Below are positions 1-5,216 of a DNA stretch of 5,216 nt, one piece after another. The stretch comes from Bacteroidota bacterium (GTDB lineage: Bacteria; Bacteroidota; Bacteroidia; B-17B0; Aurantibacillaceae), in NCBI GenBank assembly GCA_025360565.1, contig JANYBY010000210.1, positions 1 to 5,216 of the forward strand, given 5' to 3'. Made by a program: the position numbers and the translations under genes. Under the pieces are notes generated by a model, which was not told the DNA's origin, did not search any database, and saw only the letters and a list, made by a program, of their open reading frames with translations. How positions within the stretch are numbered: the stretch's first letter is position 1; each line of letters opens with the position of its first letter.

Positions 1-81
1 GGAAAATTGAAGAACAGAAGAGTGGAGATCGAGATTGAAATGGTAAACGAGGCAAAACCAGGCGTTACTTCGGCTAAATAA
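1..81 (+). CDS. C-terminal end of a probable OmpA-family outer-membrane/peptidoglycan-binding protein (partial)
   Basis: Reading from base 1, the frame is open for 26 codons and ends in tandem stop codons (TAA at 79-81 and 82-84). The visible tail contains KNRRVEIEIEM followed by a short polar end, EAKPGVTSAK. The N-R-R-V-E-I sequence is characteristic of the last strand and helix region of OmpA-like (OmpA/MotB) peptidoglycan-binding domains, which bind diaminopimelate in the cell wall and tether outer-membrane proteins to it. In Bacteroidota such domains often close large outer-membrane proteins. Only about 26 residues are visible, so the assignment rests on one motif, and the rest of the protein lies outside the window. 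The gene converges on the minus-strand operon and is separated from it by a long hairpin. Confidence 0.6.
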   Translation, partial: GKLKNRRVEIEIEMVNEAKPGVTSAK

Positions 82-91
82 TAATTTTTTT

Positions 92-134
92 ATAAAAGAA
101 ACGTCCGGTTTATACAACCGGACGTTTCTTTTAT
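92..134. terminator. Bidirectional intrinsic terminator between convergent genes
   Basis: Arms at 92-110 and 116-134 pair perfectly over 19 bp around a 5-base loop (TATAC, 111-115). The GC-rich core is ACGTCCGG, with A-rich sequence on the left arm and T-rich sequence on the right. A run of seven T (85-91) lies just left of the stem and the + strand right arm ends in TTCTTTT. The structure begins 8 bases after the + strand double stop and ends 3 bases before the minus-strand stop codon at 137-139, so it is placed to end both converging transcripts. The U-tract after the stem is not ideal for either direction, because much of it is inside the stem. Confidence 0.85.
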
Positions 135-136
135 TA

Positions 137-1558
137 TTAAATAAACTTACACTTCCTACTGGCAAAAGCGCACATGCGTAAAAGAATTACACCGTGTTTA
201 AAGCGTGAGATGTTTGTTTCGCCGTAAGTACGCTCTTTGTAACGGATAGGCACTTCCACAATTTTTAAATTGAGCTTGTGTGCGCCGAACAAAAGATCAA
301 AGTCACCAAATGGATCAAACTCGCCAAAATATTTACGGTTCTTAATGAGTTTAATATAATCTTTACGGAACATTACTTTTGTTCCGCACAAAGTATCTTT
401 AAAACGCTGATCTAAAAGCCAAGTAAATGCCCAGCTGAAAAAATGATTTCCCAATAAATTTAAAAATCGCATGGCTTCTTTATCCATTGGGTAAACCAAA
501 CGTGTACCATTTATAAAATCACCCTTGTTACTTGCAATGGCATTGTAAAATTTTGGAAGATCCTCCGGCGGCACAGTTAAGTCGGCATCCAATATCATTA
601 AAATATCTCCTGTTGCTATTTTGTATCCTTCACGTACCGCGTCGCCTTTGCCTTTGCCTTTTTGCTGGCCAATTTTTATATCATGAGTGCCGCTGTATTT
701 TTTTTGGATCTCCTGAATTTTAAGCCAGGTATCGTCGGTGCTGTTGCCTTCAATAAAAATAATTTCGATGTGTTTGCCGAATTTGGGTAATCGTAAAATA
801 GCATTCTCAATATTACCGCTTTCGTTACGGGCAGGGATGACAACAGTTGTAGAATATTTTTCGCTATAACTTTCCTCTTTATTCTCCGGCAAAGGTTTTG
901 CAAAACTGTAAATGTTCAAGGTAAAAAACCGAAAGAACGGAAACTTAGCCAAATATCTGTTGAACAAAAAAGAGAGAATAGGGAAGAAGAAAGGGATGAT
1001 GAGACGTTTACTGTTACGATACACATCAAAACCGGAAATAAATAATAAATTATTAATATCGCGGGTACTGAGCCAGTTTTGGGTTGGCGTTTTTTGTTTT
1101 AGCCCGATCAGTTCTGAAAATTTAATTAAGGGCTCCCAAAATGAATTGTAATACTGCACAATTACTTTTGTATTTGGATGCGAACATTTTTTTATCTGTT
1201 CAAAAACATTTTGAATATCATCTACAAACCCAATCAAATTACTTACAATGATAAGGTCGTAAGTTTGTTTTAACTGAAGGCTGTTGGCATCCATGACTAA
1301 AAAATCAATGCCTTTGTCAGAATATTTTTCTTTTGCCCAGGCAATATATTCTTCACTAATATCGATGCCGGTTTTTTTTGAGCCAGCAATGTTTGCCAGA
1401 AGATCGCCGCTGCCGCAACCAACTTCCAGAACAGAACTGTCCTCATGCGAAAAATACTTACAGTAGTTGGTGATCTCTTTCCAATAATAAGCACTAAACC
1501 CGCGTTTTTTGCGTTTTTTAGCGAGGGAATTAAAATATGTAAGTTTAGCGCTCTCCAA
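137..1558 (-). CDS. Two-domain protein: class I SAM-dependent methyltransferase fused to a GT2 (DPM1/DPG-synthase-like) glycosyltransferase
   Basis: The protein has 473 residues and two enzymes in one chain. Residues 1 to about 222 form a Rossmann methyltransferase: SAM-binding motif I VLEVGCGSGD (43-52), an acidic residue after strand 2 in GIDIS (64-68), and YDLIIVSN (100-107) for strand 4. Residues about 235-473 form a GT-A fold, GT2 family: VVIPARNE (239-246), EGNSTDDT (270-277), GKGDAVREG (303-311), the metal-binding DADLT (DxD, 324-326), and DTLCGTKVMFR (388-398). This resembles polyprenyl/dolichyl-phosphate sugar synthases. It lacks C-terminal membrane helices; the hydrophobic stretch at 186-215 sits at the end of the methyltransferase domain. 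The start is TTG, directly after the TAA of the upstream gene. There is no ATG before residue 89, beyond motif I, and the YFNSLA segment near the N-terminus is typical of such domains, so TTG is the best start. It is the last gene of the operon. Donor sugar and methyl acceptor are unknown. Confidence 0.88.
   Translation of the reverse strand: MESAKLTYFNSLAKKRKKRGFSAYYWKEITNYCKYFSHEDSSVLEVGCGSGDLLANIAGSKKTGIDISEEYIAWAKEKYSDKGIDFLVMDANSLQLKQTYDLIIVSNLIGFVDDIQNVFEQIKKCSHPNTKVIVQYYNSFWEPLIKFSELIGLKQKTPTQNWLSTRDINNLLFISGFDVYRNSKRLIIPFFFPILSFLFNRYLAKFPFFRFFTLNIYSFAKPLPENKEESYSEKYSTTVVIPARNESGNIENAILRLPKFGKHIEIIFIEGNSTDDTWLKIQEIQKKYSGTHDIKIGQQKGKGKGDAVREGYKIATGDILMILDADLTVPPEDLPKFYNAIASNKGDFINGTRLVYPMDKEAMRFLNLLGNHFFSWAFTWLLDQRFKDTLCGTKVMFRKDYIKLIKNRKYFGEFDPFGDFDLLFGAHKLNLKIVEVPIRYKERTYGETNISRFKHGVILLRMCAFASRKCKFI
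644..661. repeat. Three tandem copies of the hexamer GCCTTT inside the GT2 coding region
   Basis: Three exact copies of GCCTTT lie at 644-649, 650-655 and 656-661. On the coding (minus) strand they read AAAGGC three times and encode Lys-Gly-Lys-Gly-Lys-Gly, residues 300-305, in the flexible loop before the conserved GDAVREG of the glycosyltransferase domain. A change in copy number would add or remove two residues without shifting the frame. It is probably just a short repeat produced by the basic-glycine loop sequence. Confidence 0.6.
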
Positions 1559-2311
1559 TTATATTTTTTCTATTTCAACGGTGCAAAACAAACCCAATTG
1601 TTTATTAAAGGGTGTAAACAGCCATTGAATTGCTTTTGCGAAATTATACATAAAAAACGGAAGCATCGCACTTCGCGAAACTCCGCCGCTGATTACATAC
1701 AAAAAAGGTGTGTGGTATTTAACTGAATTAATTTTTAATAACGGAAAATCTTTTTTAAAGAGATCAAGATCCCTCTCAAAATAAATATACGGCAAAGCCT
1801 GGTTGCTGTTGGATAAAGGGTTGCCGGCTTTTATTTCGCGCGGCCCCGTTTCATCAAAAGGCTCGTGATGAAATTTTTTGTAAATAAATCTGCCTAACGC
1901 ACTGTTAGCCGGCTCTATCATTATTATTTTTCCGCCTTTTACCAAGGTTCGTTCGGCTTCCTGTAAAAATAAATAAGGTTTTGGTATATGGTGAAAAACG
2001 TTCAGCATAACAATACTTGCCAATTCGTTTTGATCAAAGGGCATTTGTTCGGCGCTAAAAACTTTATCCACATTTGGCAGATCTAAAATATCGCTGGTAA
2101 GCACTTCGGGGAAAACATCTTTTAAAAATCCTCCGCCGGAACCTATTTCCAAGTGTTTACCCGTTTTTATATGTTTTATTTTCGCGATAAAAATGCCGTA
2201 CCAATCTTTATACAATTGTTTCAAGAAAGGTTTTTGCAAAATAATATCCCTGTGAGCAAGCGTGGCCCTTGGGTCGTCAAGATCAAAAGGAATGGTATAT
2301 TTTTTAAACAT
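1559..2311 (-). CDS. Class I SAM-dependent methyltransferase
   Basis: A complete 250-residue protein starting at ATG. Residues 1-50 form an N-terminal cap with LAHRDIILQKPFLKQLYKDW. The Rossmann core follows: motif I LEIGSGGGFLKD (54-65), TSDI (72-75) with the acidic residue expected to bind the ribose of SAM, AEQMPFDQNELASIVMLN (87-104) with the pre-strand-4 and strand-4 segments, and FHHIPKPYLFLQEAERTLVKGGKIIMIEP (106-134), a layout shared with UbiE/Methyltransf_11-type enzymes. The region from 135 to 250 has a variable substrate-binding segment and a hydrophobic stretch (about 202-235) that suggests a lipid-like or membrane-bound acceptor, though this is only inference. It lies 27 bases downstream of the GT-C gene and directly abuts the TTG-start fusion gene in the same frame, so co-transcription is likely. 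The acceptor cannot be assigned; glycan, lipid and small-molecule acceptors are all possible. Confidence 0.88.
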   Translation of the reverse strand: MFKKYTIPFDLDDPRATLAHRDIILQKPFLKQLYKDWYGIFIAKIKHIKTGKHLEIGSGGGFLKDVFPEVLTSDILDLPNVDKVFSAEQMPFDQNELASIVMLNVFHHIPKPYLFLQEAERTLVKGGKIIMIEPANSALGRFIYKKFHHEPFDETGPREIKAGNPLSNSNQALPYIYFERDLDLFKKDFPLLKINSVKYHTPFLYVISGGVSRSAMLPFFMYNFAKAIQWLFTPFNKQLGLFCTVEIEKI

Positions 2312-2322
2312 TACTAATGGAG

Positions 2323-2330
2323 CAAAAATA
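2323..2330 (-). promoter_or_regulatory. Weak candidate internal -7 box (TATTTTTG) before the methyltransferase gene
   Basis: The minus strand reads TATTTTTG, which fits the Bacteroidota -7 consensus TAnnTTTG, in the 27-base spacer and 11 bases before the ATG. No TTG/TTTG -33 element is visible at the expected distance upstream. The spacer is AT-rich, so a chance match is quite possible. If real, it would allow separate transcription of the two methyltransferase genes with a leader of only a few bases. Confidence 0.2.
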
Positions 2331-2338
2331 ATTTATGA

Positions 2339-4036
2339 TCAATAACTTATTTTATAAACACTGGTTTCTTCGGCAATTCCTTCAACATGTACTAGTTTTA
2401 ATTTTTGCGGATATTTTTGAGCAATGGGAGCAAAAATATTGTGAACCGTATTAATAAATCCGGCCGAAGCATTATTTGGATCCAGTCTTAAGCTTCCAAG
2501 CATAACGTGCGTAACTTTATTTTTTTGAAAGTAGGCAAGCGCGCTATCCGGATTTGATTGATCTGTAGCTGTATCCCTTTTAATAACGCTATACACCGGA
2601 AAAAACTTTTTGCCTTTGCCGTAAACAAAACTCATAGGGGCTTTTCTGCTCACTACCAGATCTTCCTTAGCCAAACTATCGGCACACCATTCGCTGCAGC
2701 GTAAAAAATTTTGCCAGTCGGGTGTGTACCCATAATATTTATCGCCTTTTAAATTTTTTTGTACAATGGGAATATTTTTAAACCCGCGTTTAAATGAAGA
2801 AATAACTAAAGAACCAATGATCAAAATGCAAATGGCCGAATAGATCGTTTGCCCAATGCCAGGTTTTTTTGTGAAATGATAAAATGCATACAGCATTAAA
2901 ATTAAAAGTATGGGCATACAAACCAAAATAATACGCTGTTGATCCCACCGCGCTTGAAGAATTAAAAAGGAGAGAATGGTTTGCGCCCCAATAAAAAGAG
3001 AAAATAAAACCATGACCTTGTTTTTTTGTTTTAGGATCAGCCAAAAGCCAATGATAATAATTGCAATTGTAATGAAAGTAACTAAACCGTATTCTTCCAT
3101 ATTTGTTTTTTGGGTTACAAAATTTTCATCGCGCCAGCCCAGCAACTGATAAAAACGTTTACCTATATATAAATTGCAATTGTCAAAAAAGCGCTGAATA
3201 AATCCCGATAACTCTTCATTGCCGAGCTCTCTGTTGTAGGGATCTTTTTGTAAGAGAATGGCACTTTGCCCTTTAAATTGATTTTGTCCATGCCAAATAA
3301 GTTTTACAATAACCTCATAACTTATTTTAAAAATTAAATAGGAAATGGTAGCGTAGCTGGCGCCTTTCCAATTTTTTTCCAAAATAAAATAAAGTATAAC
3401 CGCGGGTATTACAACAATGGCGGCGCTTTTGCACGTGCTTATTAAAAGCATGCTTAGCCCCAACATCAACCAGGTTTTAATTTGCGGTTTAAACTGAACG
3501 CCATCTGCTTTTATTTTATCAATTAATAGGGCGCCGTAATAAAAAAACACGCCTTGTAAAAAGAAATAAAATGCTTCATTAAAGGTCATGCTGGCGTAAT
3601 AAATAATTAAATGGTTAATGGCGCGGAAAGCCATGGCGGGAACAAAGATCACAGCAGGAATTCGGTTTCGTAAAGCTTTATAGGTAAGAACAAAACCCAA
3701 AACATTAAAAATAACCGAAAAGAGTTTAAAAAATATAAGTTTGAACCCTACCAGTTTAATTAATAAAGCTAAAAATAGGGGATAGAGCGGGGCGTTTTGC
3801 GTGTAAAAATAAGTCGGAAACTCATTTACAAACCTTGAACCGCCTTCTAAATAAAGCGCATCATCATGGGCTTCGCTTATGCGGGCGTTAAACGAGATCA
3901 AAGAAAGGAATAGGCAAACAGCTACTAAAACATAAAATACTTTTTTATCGTTCTTTAAAAACCAATTTTCAAATTTTTCGTAAAAGGTACCCGAATCTCT
4001 TTTTGCTGTACTTATCGTTTTTTTATCCTTTGCCAT
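2339..4036 (-). CDS. Multi-pass GT-C glycosyltransferase, PMT/GT39-like (ArnT-type family)
   Basis: With the ATG start the protein has 565 residues. A short basic cytoplasmic N-terminus is followed by a first membrane helix (about 33-50) and an outer loop with HDDALY (57-62), matching the acidic catalytic motif in the first periplasmic loop of PMT/ArnT enzymes. NAPLYPLFLALL (81-92) matches the (P)PLYPL signature of this family. Further hydrophobic helices lie near 100-118, 126-146, 153-172, 188-219, 316-336, 341-361, 367-386 and 397-414. ARWDQQRIILVCMP (362-375) is the conserved Arg-rich helix start, and a soluble tail of about 150 residues (415-565) probably faces the periplasm. Such enzymes move a sugar from a polyprenyl-phosphate carrier to a lipid or protein outside the cytoplasm. 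The frame also has a TTG three codons upstream (4043-4045), but ATG at 4034-4036 is preferred because the TTG falls inside a promoter-like box. It is the first gene of the three-gene operon. The substrate is unknown. Confidence 0.85.
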   Translation of the reverse strand: MAKDKKTISTAKRDSGTFYEKFENWFLKNDKKVFYVLVAVCLFLSLISFNARISEAHDDALYLEGGSRFVNEFPTYFYTQNAPLYPLFLALLIKLVGFKLIFFKLFSVIFNVLGFVLTYKALRNRIPAVIFVPAMAFRAINHLIIYYASMTFNEAFYFFLQGVFFYYGALLIDKIKADGVQFKPQIKTWLMLGLSMLLISTCKSAAIVVIPAVILYFILEKNWKGASYATISYLIFKISYEVIVKLIWHGQNQFKGQSAILLQKDPYNRELGNEELSGFIQRFFDNCNLYIGKRFYQLLGWRDENFVTQKTNMEEYGLVTFITIAIIIIGFWLILKQKNKVMVLFSLFIGAQTILSFLILQARWDQQRIILVCMPILLILMLYAFYHFTKKPGIGQTIYSAICILIIGSLVISSFKRGFKNIPIVQKNLKGDKYYGYTPDWQNFLRCSEWCADSLAKEDLVVSRKAPMSFVYGKGKKFFPVYSVIKRDTATDQSNPDSALAYFQKNKVTHVMLGSLRLDPNNASAGFINTVHNIFAPIAQKYPQKLKLVHVEGIAEETSVYKISY

Positions 4037-4042
4037 AGAACT

Positions 4043-4050
4043 CAAAAGTA
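4043..4050 (-). promoter_or_regulatory. Candidate -7 promoter box (TACTTTTG) for the glycosyltransferase-methyltransferase operon
   Basis: The minus strand reads TACTTTTG, a match to the Bacteroidota primary sigma factor -7 consensus TAnnTTTG. It lies 6 bases before the preferred ATG and downstream of the terminator of the preceding gene, which is where a promoter for this operon must be. No convincing -33 TTG element is seen at 17-23 bases upstream; the sequence there is AT-rich. Initiation about 7 bases beyond the box would give an almost leaderless transcript, which weakens the call. Confidence 0.3.
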
Positions 4051-4094
4051 GTAAATATAAAACAGATTCGCTTTTATTTCAGGTTCCCTTAAAT

Positions 4095-4127
4095 AAAAAA
4101 ACCCTCTCGTTAAGCGAGAGGGTTTTT
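4095..4127 (-). terminator. Intrinsic terminator of the CHU_C-domain gene
   Basis: Arms at 4097-4109 and 4115-4127 pair perfectly over 13 bp, with GC-rich core CCCTCTCG, around a 5-base loop (4110-4114). Read on the minus strand, the stem is followed by a run of seven T (4101-4095, partly in the stem) and further AT-rich sequence, a classical rho-independent terminator. It begins 17 bases after the stop codon of the minus-strand gene at 4144. It separates that gene from the downstream operon, which therefore probably has its own promoter in 4037-4096. Confidence 0.9.
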
Positions 4128-4143
4128 AATGATTTACTAAGTA

Positions 4144-5216
4144 TTATTTTAAAAGGCTAACGTGGCCAACATATTCTTTTTTGCCTTCGCCGTTAGCGCC
4201 AACCGATTTAATTTTGTATACATATACACCGTTCTCACCGAAAATGCCTTTAACAGTACCATCCCAACCTTTCATAACATCTTTAGTGCTATATAATAAA
4301 GTGCCCCAACGATCATAGATCTCCATGCTGAATCCTTCGGTTTTAAGGCCAATGCCTTTAATGTTGAAGATATCATTTAAACCATCACCATTCGGAGTAA
4401 AGGTATTCGGAATAAATACTGTGAACTCATCACGCATTTCTAAAACTTTAAACACAGTATCAATACAACCTTTATCTGTTTGAGAAATAACCATTACAGG
4501 ATATTTACCAATATCGTTGTAAATTCTCATTGGGTTCTTTAAGCTCGAAGTATCGTATCCGCCTGTACCTGTAGTACCTTGAAACTGCCATGAATACTTA
4601 ACAACAGGGCCATATTGATTTGTTGGATCAAACGTAACATGGTTGTTTGTTGTAGTTGGTTGATCAGGTGACCAGTTTAATGCTGTATGAGGTGTAGGCC
4701 ATACAACTATCGGCGCGTTTTGCGGATAAGTTGCAGTACAACCGTTTTTGCCTCTTGTAGTAACTTTAAGGTTATAAGTACCCGGCTCTGTTAAGCAATA
4801 TGAGAAATTATCATCTTGCATAATTGTTCCGTTACCAAAATCATAAGTAATTACGTTTACGTCATTTTGAGTTCTGCTGTTATAAACCAAACATAACGGC
4901 TCGCAACCTTGCATTACAGGTAACTGTAAATCCGGCTCAGGAGCTTTGTTTACAGTAACAGTGAAGGAAGTAGAAACAGTGTAATTAGGGCAAGAGATAT
5001 CGTAACCTGTTACATTGTAAATAGTAGTGCTTTGAGGTTTTCCATATTGCGCACTTCCTGTTGGAGCAGCTAAGAAAATTTCAGGATTCCAGTTGTACGC
5101 ATAGTTTTGCGAACCACCAATTGAACCCATTGTTAACTTCACACTATCACCCAAACAAATAATTTTGTTTCCGGGAGTTTGTGTAAATGCAATTGGAGAA
5201 AGTACATCTACCTTAG
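4144..5216 (-). CDS. Secreted multidomain adhesin-like protein with Ig-like and PKD-like repeats and a T9SS CHU_C sorting domain (5' partial)
   Basis: The frame is open from the right edge to TAA at 4144-4146, giving 356 visible residues. The N-terminus lies outside the window, and the TTG at 5152-5154 is an internal Leu codon (sequence ...KIICLGDSVKL...). Counting from the first complete codon, residues about 1-95 form an Ig-like domain with ICLGDSVKLT, YNWNP and STTIYNVTGYD. Two PKD-like domains follow, about 99-172 (ITYDFGNGT, EPGTYNLKV) and 173-264 (VKYSWQF, IGKYPVMVISQTDKGC). Residues about 265-356 are the gliding-motility-associated C-terminal domain (CHU_C): IPNTFTPNGDGLNDIFNI, MEIYDRWGTLLY, GWDGT and GVYVYKIK. 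This domain directs export by the type IX secretion system and surface attachment or release. Such proteins are usually very long, so most of the gene is probably missing here. The ligand or surface function cannot be deduced. A terminator follows directly. Confidence 0.92.
   Translation of the reverse strand, partial: KVDVLSPIAFTQTPGNKIICLGDSVKLTMGSIGGSQNYAYNWNPEIFLAAPTGSAQYGKPQSTTIYNVTGYDISCPNYTVSTSFTVTVNKAPEPDLQLPVMQGCEPLCLVYNSRTQNDVNVITYDFGNGTIMQDDNFSYCLTEPGTYNLKVTTRGKNGCTATYPQNAPIVVWPTPHTALNWSPDQPTTTNNHVTFDPTNQYGPVVKYSWQFQGTTGTGGYDTSSLKNPMRIYNDIGKYPVMVISQTDKGCIDTVFKVLEMRDEFTVFIPNTFTPNGDGLNDIFNIKGIGLKTEGFSMEIYDRWGTLLYSTKDVMKGWDGTVKGIFGENGVYVYKIKSVGANGEGKKEYVGHVSLLK

Noticed and set aside
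82..136. Inverted repeat as a mobile-element end or attachment site
   Set aside because: Its position between two convergent stop codons, its small loop and flanking A/T runs fit a bidirectional terminator, and no transposase or target duplication is present.
914..1003. Hydrophobic stretch in the fusion protein as a membrane anchor between domains
   Set aside because: It contains interspersed Arg, Asn and Lys and matches the C-terminal part seen in similar methyltransferases (RYLAKFPFFRFF followed by an Ala-Lys end), so a true transmembrane helix is not supported.
532..1151. Short + strand ORFs opposite the methyltransferase-GT2 gene
   Set aside because: They are low-complexity, lack recognisable domains and lie antisense to a well-supported coding region; they are frame shadows.
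2790..3044. 84-codon minus-strand ORF inside the GT-C gene
   Set aside because: It overlaps a conserved transmembrane region in another frame; its His/Phe/Tyr-rich translation is typical of an out-of-frame reading of hydrophobic codons.
4043..4045. TTG as start of the GT-C gene, giving 568 residues
   Set aside because: An ATG lies three codons downstream (4034-4036) and the TTG is the end of a promoter-like TACTTTTG box, so the ATG is the simpler start.
5152..5154. TTG as the true start of the CHU_C protein
   Set aside because: The frame is open to the window edge for 20 more codons and continues the Ig-like domain (KIICLGDSVKLT), so this is an internal Leu and the gene is 5' partial.

Overview
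The window looks like a stretch of a low-GC Bacteroidota chromosome. The strongest evidence is the partial gene at the right edge. It ends in a gliding-motility-associated C-terminal (CHU_C) domain, a sorting signal for the type IX secretion system (T9SS), which is essentially confined to this phylum. The AT-rich spacers, A-rich leaders without clear Shine-Dalgarno sequences and TAnnTTTG promoter-like boxes fit the same assignment. I cannot name a genus.

Layout, left to right. Bases 1-81 (+ strand) are the last 26 codons of a gene whose tail resembles an OmpA-family peptidoglycan-binding domain. A long perfect hairpin (92-134) separates it from a converging minus-strand cluster of three genes, transcribed right to left: a multi-pass GT-C (PMT/GT39-like) glycosyltransferase (2339-4036), a class I SAM-dependent methyltransferase (1559-2311), and a two-domain methyltransferase-GT2 glycosyltransferase (137-1558). 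The spacers are 27 and 0 bases, so they probably form one operon. To its right, a second hairpin with a U-tract (4095-4127) ends the secreted CHU_C gene (4144-5216, minus strand), which runs off the window.

How the genes may work together (inference): the GT2 domain resembles dolichyl/polyprenyl-phosphate sugar synthases, which make lipid-linked monosaccharides on the cytoplasmic side. GT-C enzymes of the PMT type use such donors on the outer face of the inner membrane. The two methyltransferases could modify the sugar, the lipid or an unrelated small molecule. A small surface-glycan or lipid-modification operon is therefore plausible, but the substrate cannot be read from sequence.

The most distinctive local feature is the junction of the two methyltransferase genes. 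They share a reading frame and are separated by a single TAA, followed at once by a TTG start codon. I see no RNA gene, CRISPR array, insertion sequence or clearly novel system. Apart from the short intergenic hairpin regions the window is almost fully coding.
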